DNA of 34,027 nucleotides, taken from NCBI GenBank assembly GCA_001953115.1, contig LSSL01003241.1, positions 1 through 34,027 of the forward strand, in the 5' to 3' direction. Position 1 is the stretch's first letter. Every line of letters starts with the position of its first letter. The translations under genes and the position numbers were made by a program. The notes under the pieces were generated by a model. It made no database searches and was not told the DNA's origin. It was given only the letters and a program-made list of their open reading frames with translations. Source of the DNA: Smittium mucronatum (taxonomy: Eukaryota > Kickxellomycota > Harpellomycetes > Harpellales > Legeriomycetaceae). Shown one piece after another: positions 1 to 10,605 of the stretch.

Positions 1-210
1 CTTGAAGCAATGCCAGGGTGGGTCTTTCGGTTGGTAGATTAGACCCTTTTCCCGTAGGTAAGCAGCTGGTAGTCTGACAGAGGATTTCATTGTAGTTTGG
101 ATAATAGTCTTTTCTATACGTCTTTTTCTTTTTTTCAAATTTTTTTAGTATAGTTTTTATTGACGTTATCTTACAATAAAATTCCGTGATACAAAAAAAA
201 AAAAAAAAAA
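1..210 (+). mobile_element. 3' end of a decayed non-LTR-like retroelement, poly(A) tailed
   Basis: Bases 2-210 can be aligned by eye with 26851-27054. Both begin TTGAAGCAAT, share CAGG.TGGGT, share CTTTTCTATAC about 100 bases later, then a T-rich block, ATAGTTTT, TTATCT, AATAAA, and end in an A run (18 A at 193-210 here). Translated, both copies read EA(M/I)PGWV(F/Y) followed by a possible AD-like pair. This resembles the last motif of an RNase H domain (PGH...AD.LA), which lies near the C-terminus in several LINE clades. This copy has an in-frame stop in that stretch, so it is dead. The fragment runs off the left edge. The shared tail is seen directly; the LINE and RNase H assignment is inference, and a Ty1/copia reverse transcriptase (PPGW...LYGLKQ) was the competing reading. 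Confidence 0.4.
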
Positions 211-429
211 CCAAAGTCGAAGCTTTTTGCAACTGTATTAATACAACACCACCAAGCATAGATTTAAGAAAGGGTTTTTTTGGATGCAAAAGTCTTCAAA
301 AAAAAATGAGGATATTTAATTTTTGTGTAAAACCTGTTAATGAAAAACTTAATCTATGGTGATTCAAAATATTCGCCAAAAAAAAAAAAAAAAAGATGGA
401 AAAACTATTTCTAATTCCCAACCCCAAAA
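211..429. other. A-rich spacer with a second poly(A) run, no gene
   Basis: No open frame of note. It ends in a 17-base A run (378-394), preceded by TTCAAAATATTCGCC. That loosely recalls the TTCAAAATAAATTTCCCG tail of the short retroposed family described at 1650-1819. It could be a second, older retroposon tail, but the match is too weak to delimit an element. Confidence 0.25.
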
Positions 430-1320
430 GAAATCTCTGGTTGTAAAAGGTCAGTTGCCACTAGATTGTACTTGGTTTCGATATTAAAATGCATTTAGGG
501 TGATTCAATGCATGTATGTTCCAGATTTTTATTGGATGACTTACAGCTGTTGTAAATTAGTTGATATTAACCCTTTCAGAGATGAAGGTATAAAAAAGGT
601 TAAAATCCAAATTAGATAAAACTAGAAAATCAATTCATTATGTCAATTGCATGTGCCTGATGGTTTTTTTTTGTTCAAGTGGAATTTTCATTTTATGCTA
701 AATCTGACATAGATGTAAATTTGCATCCGAAAGAGTTAAATGTTGTAATTCAGAAAAATTAGCTTCTTTCCAAATACACAATTGCAAAAGGATAAACTTG
801 TATTTCTTATGCTCAGAATATTTAATGATGACCCGTCTTGGACTAAAAAATGCCATAATTAGATATCTTTAATGCCAGGATTATTCATTTACCACTTACT
901 CTTTATAGAATTACAAAGAGCATAAAAACACCTACCAAAAAATATTACCCGCTATAAAAAATGCTGACCATGTGGTTTCTGACACTCAAAAATTACCACT
1001 TCACTTTCATACACCATTAGCCTCAATATATTTATCGAGCTTTGTCACCGAGCTATATAATGTGGGGCTTATAAAAAAATCGATAGTCCGGTAACTAAAC
1101 CAAAGATATCAGACTAAGAATTGATTCTTACACTTTTATCTTTTGTGATAGGTTTATAGGCCATCTAAAGCTTGTATACAACAATTCCTTAGTTAAATTG
1201 TGTCAGGGATATTCATTTACTGTCACCCTTTTTTCTACATCACTCAATTTTATTGCAAAATAGCATCAGAAAAAACCTCAGTTAAACAGTACATTTTAAA
1301 AATGCACAAGGTATAGAAAA
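430..1320 (+). pseudogene. Decayed Ty1/copia-like polyprotein fragment
   Basis: The frame starting at base 512 reads MYVPDFYWMTYSCCKLVD. This fits, without gaps, the YVPD-L-x-x-N-L-L-S-V-x-K-L pattern that follows the protease in copia polyproteins. About 300 bases on (from 827), another frame reads MTRLGLKNAIIRYL, comparable to the HRRLGH-type start of the pre-integrase domain. Further on is a stretch reading ADHVVSDTQKLPLHF and then TPLASIY, in the place where C..C..GK...PF and PLE.IH normally stand. The histidine/cysteine zinc ligands are mostly lost, and the pieces lie in different frames separated by stops. The motif spacing is as seen; the copia assignment is inference from motif order. 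Nothing here can be functional, and the borders are approximate. Confidence 0.35.
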
Positions 1321-1634
1321 GATTCTATCTCTAGCACCAACAATTTCTCCTGCTGGTCTATACTAATTAGCAACACCTTCGACTACTCTCTCTTTTAATA
1401 TCGACTTGTAACCGTTGTTTTATTAGCTAATAAAATCGATTTATTTTGTCAAAATATACCAATTTAATTCTTCCAGGGCCGATAGCACAAGAATGGCTTT
1501 TATTTTACAATCAATGTTAACGTTTGATAAATAAACCTATCCTGTACAATATTGGGTAAAACAAGAAGCTAAACAAACTGAATTGGTTAATATATATAAA
1601 TAGGCTTGAAACGCAAATCCGGGCCTGAAAAGGG
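1321..1634. other. Non-coding or fully decayed sequence left of the SINE-like insertion
   Basis: Stops occur in all frames. A short run reading YWVKQEAKQTELVNIYK (from about 1551) still looks protein-like and may be the tail of the copia-like remnant. I can define no feature here. Confidence 0.2.
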
Positions 1635-1834
1635 TTAAATTCACTACTTTTATTTATTTTTTTTAATTTTTTTTTTACGGGAAATTTATTTTGAAGTTAA
1701 TAAACAGTTATAAAAACTAATTTAAAAAAATTAAAAAAAGTGAAATTTTTCAAAAAAATTTCACCCAACTCCCCTCTGCCGCTCTAGCAGCTCCATACCT
1801 CGAGGGCATTGGTTCAAGGTTAAATTCACTACTT
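1635..1834. repeat. Target-site duplication pair around SINE-like copy 1
   Basis: TTAAATTCACTACTT occurs at 1635-1649 and again at 1820-1834, with GG before both. No mismatches, so this insertion is probably the youngest of the family in the window. Confidence 0.7.
1650..1819 (-). mobile_element. SINE-like retroposon copy 1, with target-site duplication
   Basis: The 170-base insert is flanked by exact direct repeats TTAAATTCACTACTT at 1635-1649 and 1820-1834 (17 bases if the adjoining GG is counted), the hallmark of target-primed retroposition. Read on the minus strand it starts CCTTGAACCAATGCCC, continues through TATGGAGCTGCTAGAGC, and then becomes A+T rich. It passes a TAGTTTTTATAAC block and TTTCCCGT, and ends in an A-rich tail next to the duplication. 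The TGGAGCTGCTAGAGC part loosely resembles a tRNA A box, but no B box is visible on that strand. An internal 11-base-pair hairpin (arms 1740-1750 and 1754-1764, loop CAA) precedes the tail. Related copies are at 3205-3342, 10472-10605 and 18603-18697. The head could instead be the last codons of a longer element. Confidence 0.6.
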
Positions 1835-2105
1835 GAATTTTTATTTCAAGTGGTCAAAATAATATTATTGACCAATAGATTAATTGAAGAATGTGAATGT
1901 CCTTTGCCTCCATATTTATGGTCTACCTGATCCTTTCAGGGTCGGCAATGCAGTATGGCCTTTATTTCAAGGTGAATGTAATAACTTTATTGAGAAAAAA
2001 CTTAAAAATTGGATTATATTATTATACCATCAAATAGAAGTATTAAACTTGTTATATATTATGCAATTGATAAGGTCAAACTGTGGTTACAGATTTAGAT
2101 GATAT
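1835..2105 (+). pseudogene. Coding-like remnant, unassigned
   Basis: An open frame runs from 1884 to 2102 and starts at a TTG, not ATG. It contains the less biased stretch HIYGLPDPFRVGNAVWPLF, unlike the Lys/Asn/Ile/Phe-rich junk frames of the A+T-rich spacer. In another frame the same bases give CPLPPYLWST. I do not recognise a family. It lies between decayed mobile elements and is most likely part of one. Confidence 0.2.
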
Positions 2106-2328
2106 GGAATATCATCTTTTTTAATAGAGGAACTATCTACAGATCTCCTGGAGCTCAAAATATAGTTAATAATAAATAAGAATATTCAATTTTATAAAAA
2201 AAACTCTTGCGAAATTTCTCAAAAATTGAGAGATAACTATCACCAGTTTAATGTTCTAATTTCTTTCTTTTTGTAAAAAATTGAAAAGTATTTTGATCTA
2301 ACTAGCATATCTACAAAAAACCCACAAT

Positions 2329-2820
2329 TTAGAATCCAAGGTATCGGCTGGAATATTCCAATGATGGGGACAAGGATCTAGACCCTCTAAATCATGATAA
2401 CATCTTTCAGAAAGTGAATTTGTGTATCAGTAAAAACATAGCCTAAATGATCGAGAAAAAACAAATAGCACATATATGGAACAATAATCCGAAAAATAGG
2501 CTTAGTAATGTGTTTTTTAAAAATTCAAAAAATAAACTAATACTTTCGATGAACTTTGGATGTATTGAAAATATCTGATATCTCCCAAAACTCCAATTTA
2601 CTAATCAAATTAAGCTAGAGTTTTCATGATGTTTTATCTAGATCGGTACAGGATTACCTTGCGATTTCTGGAGCACCAACTATATCCAAAATTTCCTTCA
2701 TCAAAGCAGGCATTCCAAACTAACCTATGGGGATCACTCAGTCACTTTTTATTAGAATCTCACATTTTTCATAGTCATCTATTTGAAAAAAATGAATTTA
2801 TAACGTGCCTTAATGTTTAG
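2329..2820 (+). pseudogene. Coding-like remnant, unassigned, probably transposon derived
   Basis: The frame from about 2338 reads RYRLEYSNDGDKDLDPLNHD and stays open for some 95 codons with one stop. A second frame opens at 2626 (ATG) and runs 64 codons, including YPKFPSSKQAFQTNLWGSL. The residue mix is more protein-like than the surrounding sequence. There is no recognisable catalytic motif and no convincing way to join the two parts, so I call it a decayed frame without a product. Confidence 0.22.
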
Positions 2821-3204
2821 TATTTATTTAGTATTTTTTAATTAACTCGATGGAACCAATAACTCTGCTTAACCACGAAAATAGTCAAAATAACCCTTTA
2901 ATTTTCTAATTCTAGAGTATACCAAGATATTCATGAGTTCTGTATTATCATTCCTGAATAGTAATACTCCTCTTATGTATTAAATCTCTGATTCATATTT
3001 CTGAATATCCGAATATTTTAGAATATTTTTAGGAACCGTAATTGCATATATATCAGCCAAATTTTATTAGATTTCATTTTATATTTTATCATTTCGAAAA
3101 AAGTTCTTTTCATTGAACTACTTTATGTATCAAAAGCTAGCTGTTATATTTTTGCTTCACTGGACTTCATTTTAATATATTTTTATTAAAAATTATTCTA
3201 ATAA

Positions 3205-3342
3205 CTTTTTTTAATGAATTTATTAAAATATTTAAAAGTTAGTGAGCCCCATAAAAATAAACTAAAAGAAATAAAACCACTTTTTATTCCACTTTCTTCT
3301 GTCGTTCCGGCGCTTCTGTATCCAATGGAAACTGGTTCAAGG
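3205..3342 (-). mobile_element. SINE-like retroposon copy 2, older
   Basis: On the minus strand it begins CCTTGAACCAGTTTCC and continues ATACAGAAGCGCCGGAACG, matching copy 1 over about 45 bases with roughly one substitution in four. Flanking repeats TATTCTAATAA (3194-3204) and TATTCTAGTAA (3343-3353) differ at one base and sit exactly at the CCTTGAACC end. Sharing this end with copy 1 argues for a defined 5' end rather than random truncation. The A+T-rich 3' half has diverged too far for a reliable alignment. Confidence 0.4.
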
Positions 3343-3353
3343 TATTCTAGTAA

Positions 3354-4434
3354 ACAGTAAAAAATAGAGAATTTAGTACAGAATGTATTATCATCCTAAA
3401 TATAAACAAAATTTTCTGTTGGAAATCTGGATGCACAATTATGCGAATTTGATAGTCTAAAAACTAAATACGACATCTGTAATTGAAAAAGTTGGGTTTA
3501 TGTCTGAGAATAAATGTGGTAAGGAGATATACTGTTTGTTAAAGACCGTTTTTTCATTGATAGTATTGATATCATAACTAGAATCCAAATTTAACAGAGC
3601 TGATTAAATTTATCCTAAAAAACTCTGGGATTTGGTATTTTGGAGTTTCTTAAGGGTGGATATTAGGTACTAATATTCGACTTACCGTCGAAATTTGGAC
3701 TTTTTTATGGAAAGTATGCCAGAAAATACTAAGTAAGCCAGCTTATCGGATTTTAGAATCTTCTAACCTTGTATAAATCCCTCCTAATTTATAGGGTTGT
3801 CTCTACTATCCACAATTAAAAACAGTTAACTTTATGTGAAATTTTAGTAATTTTTAAAATATTAGGGCAATTGGTAATATTAAAATTTATTAAAATTGAA
3901 ATTTTATTTAAGCTGTAATTACTTTTTTCGATAACTATCTTAAAATAAAAATAATAATTGCATTAAATGCTCAGTAAGTTGCATAAAAAAAGGCATTATT
4001 TGTATTATTATGTATCATAAATTTAAGAAAAATCCTTTAAATTAATTTGTATTTAGACTAAAATATAATATATACTAATAAACCAAAATAGTATAATTCA
4101 TAATATATTTAATAAAAAAAAACAGATAAAGTATCCATTGCTTGCCTTTATAATTACTCTTAAACGTCCTTCATATCTGAATATTTTCCGAAAGAAGTAA
4201 AAATATATTTCGGTGTTTAATTTTTGAATTTAAATAGGAATAATAACAGTTTTCACTTATTTTTTTAGCATATATTTTATTTAACTCTAAATAAAAATGA
4301 CCCAGGGTATTGGCGAAAAAAATTTAAAATCTTTTAAAAAATTCTACTTTATTAGATCCATTCTTTTAGTAGTTTTGAAAAAATGCAAAAAATTATTTTA
4401 AGAGTAAAAGATCGAAACATTTTCATCCAAAATA
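3354..4434. other. Gene-free A+T-rich spacer with faint coding-like scraps
   Basis: About 60 codons near 3597-3780 on the plus strand have a fairly balanced residue mix (for example GWILGTNIRLTVEIWTFLW) with one stop. I recognise no family. The remainder is low-complexity A+T-rich sequence without signals I can support. Confidence 0.25.
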
Positions 4435-4638
4435 ATGAATTTATTCCAATATATCGATAAATATTATATTTTTGGAGATCAATTGCTTATACTGTTCCTA
4501 CGTATTGATAGAATATACATTAAGGGGTTTGAATATGGATACCAAATGCCTTCACAGTCCCTTCCCTGTGGAATAGAGTTTGCTAGGAAAAAAAATTGCG
4601 GAATAACATCACCATATGAAAAAAATCATAAACCATAA
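4435..4638 (+). pseudogene. Short ATG-started frame, 67 codons, unassigned
   Basis: The frame reads MNLFQYIDKYYIF, then turns less biased (YGYQMPSQSLPCGIEFARKK) and stops. No upstream exon, known motif or signal peptide is visible. It ends about 240 bases from the 3' end of the convergent uL15m gene. It could be a chance frame or the scar of a decayed element. Confidence 0.15.
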
Positions 4639-4874
4639 AATATACGCATAAAAATAATTTTTATCTAATCATAGGTGATGATAACTTTTTAAGTATGATC
4701 AAATGTCTTGAATTAACCAGCATTAAACCATGTAGATAAAGAAGTAGAATCTAAACAATTATATTATAAATTGCAAAAAAGATAAGATAAGACAAAAAAA
4801 ATATCAAATTTTTTAAAAAAAATCGTGAAAAGTATACCACAAAAAATTGTGAGTATTTAATTTATAGTGAAGTT

Positions 4875-5994
4875 TTATTCGTGGGCTAGATACCCTCTGT
4901 TATCCTTATTTGAATACCACTCTAGGAGTTTTACATTTGTTGGTTCAGCAAATTTAGGCATAATTCCAAATTTCTCTGGTTTTAAAACAGCTCTCAATGC
5001 TAACTTATTGTGGTAAACGCATGTAACTTTCCCTCCAAGCTCTTCAATTCTTTTGATTGCGGATTTTGAAGCCTTTGTGACTTCGATCTCTATGGGTTCC
5101 TTAAAGTATACAGAGCCCTAAATGGATAATATATACATTATTAGAAATTACAAGATTTTGACTTGGGTATTGGTGAAAAGATAAAAAGATAAGTAAATCG
5201 GGAAAAAGTTTTCAGGATGACTTATATACAAGATTGTTAATAATAGAGAGATCATTTAATTGATTACCCTTCCAAGTAAAGAAACTCCATCTTTGAATTT
5301 GACAATGTTTGAATCAAATAATTCTTTAAGGGTTATTTTTTTCTTTGGATCTATTCTTCCTAAATTTATCCAATGTTGAAGTCTGTCTAAATTCAAACCT
5401 GTCAGTTCACGTTTAAATCTAAATATATAAAGAATTTTTAAATAATTTGCTGATGTTGAAAAATGGAAGTTTAAAAAGTATGTAAAACTTACATATTAGT
5501 AAAACCTCGTTTTGGATATCTTTGATAAAGCGGAGTTTGGCCACCTTCGAAGCCGGGCTTTGGTGTTCCATTACCAGTTCTAGCATTCTGCCCTTTATGA
5601 CCTCGACCACTAGTCTTGCCTTTTCCAGAACCAGGACCTCTACCTAATCTCATTTTCTATATATTTTTTACATAACGCATTCATGAATTTAAAAGATAAT
5701 AATCGAGAATTTAATCTGAAGAGTAAAAAATTTTTCGCTCAATCAATGAGATCTTTCTTTTTTTTTTAAAAAAAAGCTACATTTTGTAAGAAAAATATCA
5801 TTATATATACAAACCTTAGGCTTAGATCCCTTATTATCCCGAAGATTATTCAGAGAGACATTAAAGCTAATTGGTTCTACTTTGAAGTTGGAGTAGTTTC
5901 TAATCAATTTAATGGATGTTGCATCCTTGAGAGAGGGCTTGATCCTTGGGGCAACAAAACTAAGTGCATCGACTCGTAGAATGTTCCTAAACAT
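4875..5994 (-). CDS. Mitochondrial large-subunit ribosomal protein uL15m, four exons
   Basis: A structural protein of the mitochondrial large ribosomal subunit. I place the exons at 5994-5815, 5656-5493, 5418-5268 and 5117-4875 (stop TAA at 4877-4875), giving 245 residues. The introns are 158, 74 and 150 bases and begin GTTTGT, GTAAGT and GTAATC; all end in AG. The joins keep frame (phases 0, 2, 0). Residues 1-35 or so start MFRNILRV and are basic and hydroxylated, as in a mitochondrial presequence. Then come the uL15 signatures: [10 protein letters not shown] (about 49-58); the glycine-rich rRNA-binding loop [20 protein letters not shown] (about 64-83); [20 protein letters not shown] (about 95-114); and the globular end with [21 protein letters not shown]. 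The length is normal for the mitochondrial family (yeast counterpart MRPL10, bacterial RplO). The ATG at 5994 is the first in frame and opens the presequence. The GTTTGT donor of intron 1 is the least typical join. No neighbour belongs to the same pathway. Confidence 0.93.
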
Positions 5995-8900
5995 GTTTTT
6001 TCCTTATAGATAAATATTAAAAATCCTTAGTTCATAAGAGATTTTAAAACTTAAGAGCTAAATTTCTACGAGTGTTAATACAATGTGATAAAATATCTCA
6101 TTGGTTTATTTTACCTAAACGTATCGATCAGGATAATAATTATTAGCTCCAAAGCTCTTTGCTCTAATGGCATTTCTGATCAGATCAACTTTTTTTTTAG
6201 AAATAACGTTGATAATTTATCGTGGTTTCGTTGATAATTAAATACACTAATTGGCCCTTTTTTATAGATTCATGTAAATCTAGAATTTCTATTTGTTAAC
6301 ATACTTATACATATCTTAATAAGATGATTTGGTGGTATGAGAGACTCTCCTTTTTAGAGGACAATTCCCTGTTAAATTTTTACCAAATTCCCAATTAAGA
6401 AATTTGTCTCTAAGATAAAATATAAATCATTGGGTATCTATAATTTGAATATAAAACAACATTTTCTATTATAAGAATATGAAGACTTTATTCAAACAAG
6501 TATATTATTACCTTTTTCATTGGTTTGATATTGATTAATATTTTATACCCAATGGTTTGCATATTTAAAAAAACTTTTGTCTTGGAGAGAATTCCCTATA
6601 AACAGTCCAAAATTCCGTTAATTACGCCTTAAAGCTGCAAGATATTCTTAATCTTTTAGAGCCAATTGTATGAAAATGTTCCTCGACATTATTCAATATA
6701 AAAAAATGATTATACTGGATTTAAATTTTTTTAACTATATTGAATCTCGAATAAAAATTTCTTATAATACTCTTAAATTCAATGTATTTTTGGGTCCAGA
6801 AGGGTTTAAAAGCTGTAACATCATCTATTCGTTTATATGCGCACCAGCTAAAACCAATAATTGATGTAAAAAAACATGAATCACCAGGAATAAATTCATC
6901 ATTAGTAAGATCATTGAACTAAGTGCATCATAAAATTTTGTTATTAAATAAATGACTTTGAAAAAATATATATTTACCTTCGCTTTTCGTTTTTTATTTA
7001 TTTCAAAGAGTATTGAGAAGAAACATGATATGGATTATGTAAAATATGTAAAATGTGTGAATTGAATATTCTTTTCAAGTTTGCAGTCGGTTTGTTAAAA
7101 TAAATACCGAATACCAAATAAGTTTACCACCATTGATGCTAAGGCATATTTTTGTGATAACTATGGTTGAAATCATTAATTCACATATCGCCGAAGCCTT
7201 ATGGCAGAATTCTAAGTGTAATTTATCTTTGCTAAAATTTCGTTTGTTATAATTTAATAGAAGTAATCTAGATACAACCTGCACTATTAAGAATTTGATC
7301 GAATTATTTCGAAATCTCTTTTTTATTTATTGATAGTAGATACATGTTTTTCAATTTTTTTATAAAGTTAACGGTTCAATAAATTTAACAATGTTGGATT
7401 TTTTTTATTTTAGAATCATAAATTATCTAATTATTCTTGTGATATTAAGTAGGGAAATAATTTCATTTAGGTTAGCATTTAATGGTCAATTCAAATAAAA
7501 AATACTCTTTAGAATCAAGTCATCGCTAGTAAAATAAAAACCTGGTGAAATATTTATCATTCGCACTGCGTCATTTATCTTCAAAATCACATACATGGCT
7601 AGAAAAAAATGATGATCTTATTCATTGTGTAAACTAAAGAAATTATGCATTTACATAGATATTTGGAAAATTGATATCAAAAAAAAAAAATTATTTTATT
7701 TCTTTTAATCGATTGAAACTTATTGCACAAAAATTTTATCACCTCAAAACAGGACAAGTTGTAGGGCTAAAAAAATAAACTTATTTTTTGAGAACTCTTA
7801 CGGTATTTTTTCAAATAATTTATCATTAAATAGGCGATTTATACAATATGAGCTTATAAAGGTTATATAGTAAAAGAATGGGGAAAATGTAAAACAACTG
7901 ATAATTCCTAAAATGATCTGACAATTTGGGCTCTCCTGCCTAATAATCTGACTAATTTTAAATAAATGAAACTAATTATATTAAATTGTCTAAAAATTTC
8001 ATTAGTTTGTTTTTTTTTGTTTATTTTTTTAAATGAAAATTTAATTGAAAAAAAAGCTATCTAATAACTAAACAGGATCACGAGAAAAACTTTATTCTAA
8101 AGCAGATCTGATTTTTTAGTCGAAATGTATGTATATATAGTTTTACTATAAATTCGCATGACTTGAATTATTCTAATTTGTTATTAACCCCTCGCATTTT
8201 AACATATTAAACCCATAAATACAAATATGTGGATAAAGATTTAACCAGTAATGCTGAGTTTTATCAAAAAATCAAATAAATCCTCTATTTATTTTAAAAT
8301 AATCAATATTTGTAAAAATATTATATAAGCAACCTTAGTCTCACAAAACAGTATTTATTAAGGGGTTATAAATTAGAAAAGTATACTAGTTTTTTTTCTT
8401 TTTTTGAAGGATTAATTTAAATACTCCTTTTTAAGAATGATAGGTTGATAATTATCAATATGAAAATTTTGATATCATGGGAGATATGAGATTAAGCTAC
8501 TCTAAGCCATACAAAAACCATCACATAACAATATATTATTGCGTAAACAAGATTTTTGATTGTTGCGAGGGAGAACTGAGGGCTGATCGCTAACACGATT
8601 TACCAAAGTTTTATTGCATATCTAAATCGCATTAATATCCATGCACCAAGTCAAATGAAAAGACACAAAACAAAAAAAAAACGGAATGTGATAAAATATT
8701 ACATAACATATAGCTCATATGTAGCAAGATATTATCAGACCCTGGATATGAAGTTTTAATTAAATCGAAAAAAGAAAAATTCAGAGACTTTTAATGATTA
8801 CAATTTGCATGTGAGCTCAACATTTAAATTGATAAATTTTGGACAACCTGATATTATCTTGGTTTTAAAATATAAAAAGCAGACATTTCCCCCCAAATAA

Positions 8901-10471
8901 ATATCAGTGATCGTTAAAGAAAATAAAAAATATTGTTCTTGTATTTTTGATAAAATCATAGAAGATTTCAAATGGATTGGACTGATATTAAAATTTAAAA
9001 AATTGGTTATCAACTCCACTCTAAAGGTATCAAAATGTTTTTAAATATCTTGGATGGGTTTAAATGGATCAAAATGTTGAATACATGTGTCTAAAAACGA
9101 AAATTCATTTAATTAAAGATTTAATAAAAGGTGTAATCGTCAAGATTCAACTCTAGTGAGCTAAAAAAAATTCTAAAATTTTTTTGTTTAAATGGAACAA
9201 TTTCAACTTTATCGCAGATATACTTCAAAAAATAAATAAATAAAATTTAGAAAAAATTCCCAACTGGTTTGAAAGGTCTTCAATTTCCAGTCCATCAACA
9301 ATTAATTCTCACAGAATTTTTAACAGGAAAGTCAAGAAAAGTTCGCAAGATACACAGTCTCTAGAATAATAGATCTTCTTGATTTAACTCTAATAATAAT
9401 AGATTATTCCGAAAAATCTTATTTACTAAATTTTAGGGGAATAACTTTAATGAGTTGGCGTTTTTAGGGGATAAAGATTTTTACTAAAAGATTTTTAGAG
9501 TTAATTCTGAATTTTATCTCTTATTTGCTTTTGAGGTTACTTTAATACCTGCATAATTAATATCAATTCCAAGAAAATTTAGCGAAATCGATTTTTAAAA
9601 TCTTGACTCTTTGATCCATTTTTTTGAGAAAAATGCATTTATATTTTTTAAAAAATTTATCCTAGGAAGACCTAGTAAAATCAAAAACAATTAAAGCTCT
9701 TAATTAAATTTATTTTAAACAGTTAACACAGTAAAAAACATCTTTAAGTTATATATTTTTTATAAAAACATTTATATATCCTTCTAATCAACATATCTAA
9801 AATCATTCCTTTAAAAAATACTCTTGGTAATTAATAAAACTTTTTTTATAATTTTTTTTTTTTTTTGAATAATTAATCTATTGAATAATTCGAATAATGA
9901 GAAAAGATAATTTTATTTTAACTAGTTAATATCAACGATAAATTAGCTTTTGAAATCATGTTAAAATCTTATTATTTGATAAAAAAGTTAGAAATAAGCT
10001 GTGTCTATTTCCAACCTGTAAATCATGAAATAAAATTTTAAATTTTTTCTACGGATTGATTATTTTTTTACATAAGTTTATATAGCCTAAAATGCCTTCA
10101 AAATAAGTAATAAAAGTGTGAAATTTTTTCTTTTTTAAATTATTAAATGCGAAAAAAATATTTTATAGTTGTTAATTAGTATATTTATATTATATATATA
10201 TATAAATTAATATTATTTTTTTTATAACAATTAAAAGTAATTACATATGAAACTATTTGATATTTTTGAAGTTATTGGAGAGGGAAAATAAATTATAATA
10301 GTATAATTATTCGAGTGAGTAGAATATTTTTTTCTTTTGTCTTTTTGAAATAACCACATTTTTTTAATTTTAATATATACAAAAAAATTCATCACAGCCT
10401 ATTTAATGCAAGATTATATGTTGAAGGTTTTTATTTAGGTAAATATATTCTTACTGAAAAATCAGTTTGTC
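5995..10471. other. Gene-poor A+T-rich spacer
   Basis: Some 4.5 kb upstream of uL15m without a gene I can support. Frames of 60-73 codons at 6670-6864 (plus), 7075-7284 (minus) and 8798-9019 (minus) lack homology that I recognise. The minus one at 7075-7284 has a slightly protein-like run (LHLEFCHKASAICELMIS) and may be old mobile-element debris. I see no tRNA-type A and B box pair. Confidence 0.5.
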
Positions 10472-10605
10472 ATTTTTTTTTATGGTAATTTCGTTTTAAA
10501 GTTTATAAAAATTTATAAAAACTACTCTAAATAAATTATGAAAAAATACAATCAAATACCCTCTGCCGCTCTAGAAGCTCCATATCTCAAGGACTTTTTT
10601 CAAGG
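10472..10605 (-). mobile_element. SINE-like retroposon copy 3
   Basis: On the minus strand it reads CCTTGAAAAAAGTCC, then ATATGGAGC and CTAGAGCGGCAGAGGG. That is nearly identical to copy 1 over this core, and an A+T-rich body with GTAGTTTTTATAA and ATTACCATAAAAA follows, matching the copy 1 tail. One base is missing in the head relative to copy 1. I find no clear target-site duplication; the flanks are decayed or the 3' border lies elsewhere. Confidence 0.5.

Noticed and set aside
1811..1819. GGTTCAAGG read on the plus strand as a tRNA B box
   Set aside because: It belongs to the end of the SINE-like element whose A-rich tail shows the opposite orientation; no cloverleaf can be drawn.
5419..5610. 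Minus-strand frame of 63 codons inside uL15m
   Set aside because: A shifted frame over exon 2 and intron 2; the true frame carries the uL15 signature.
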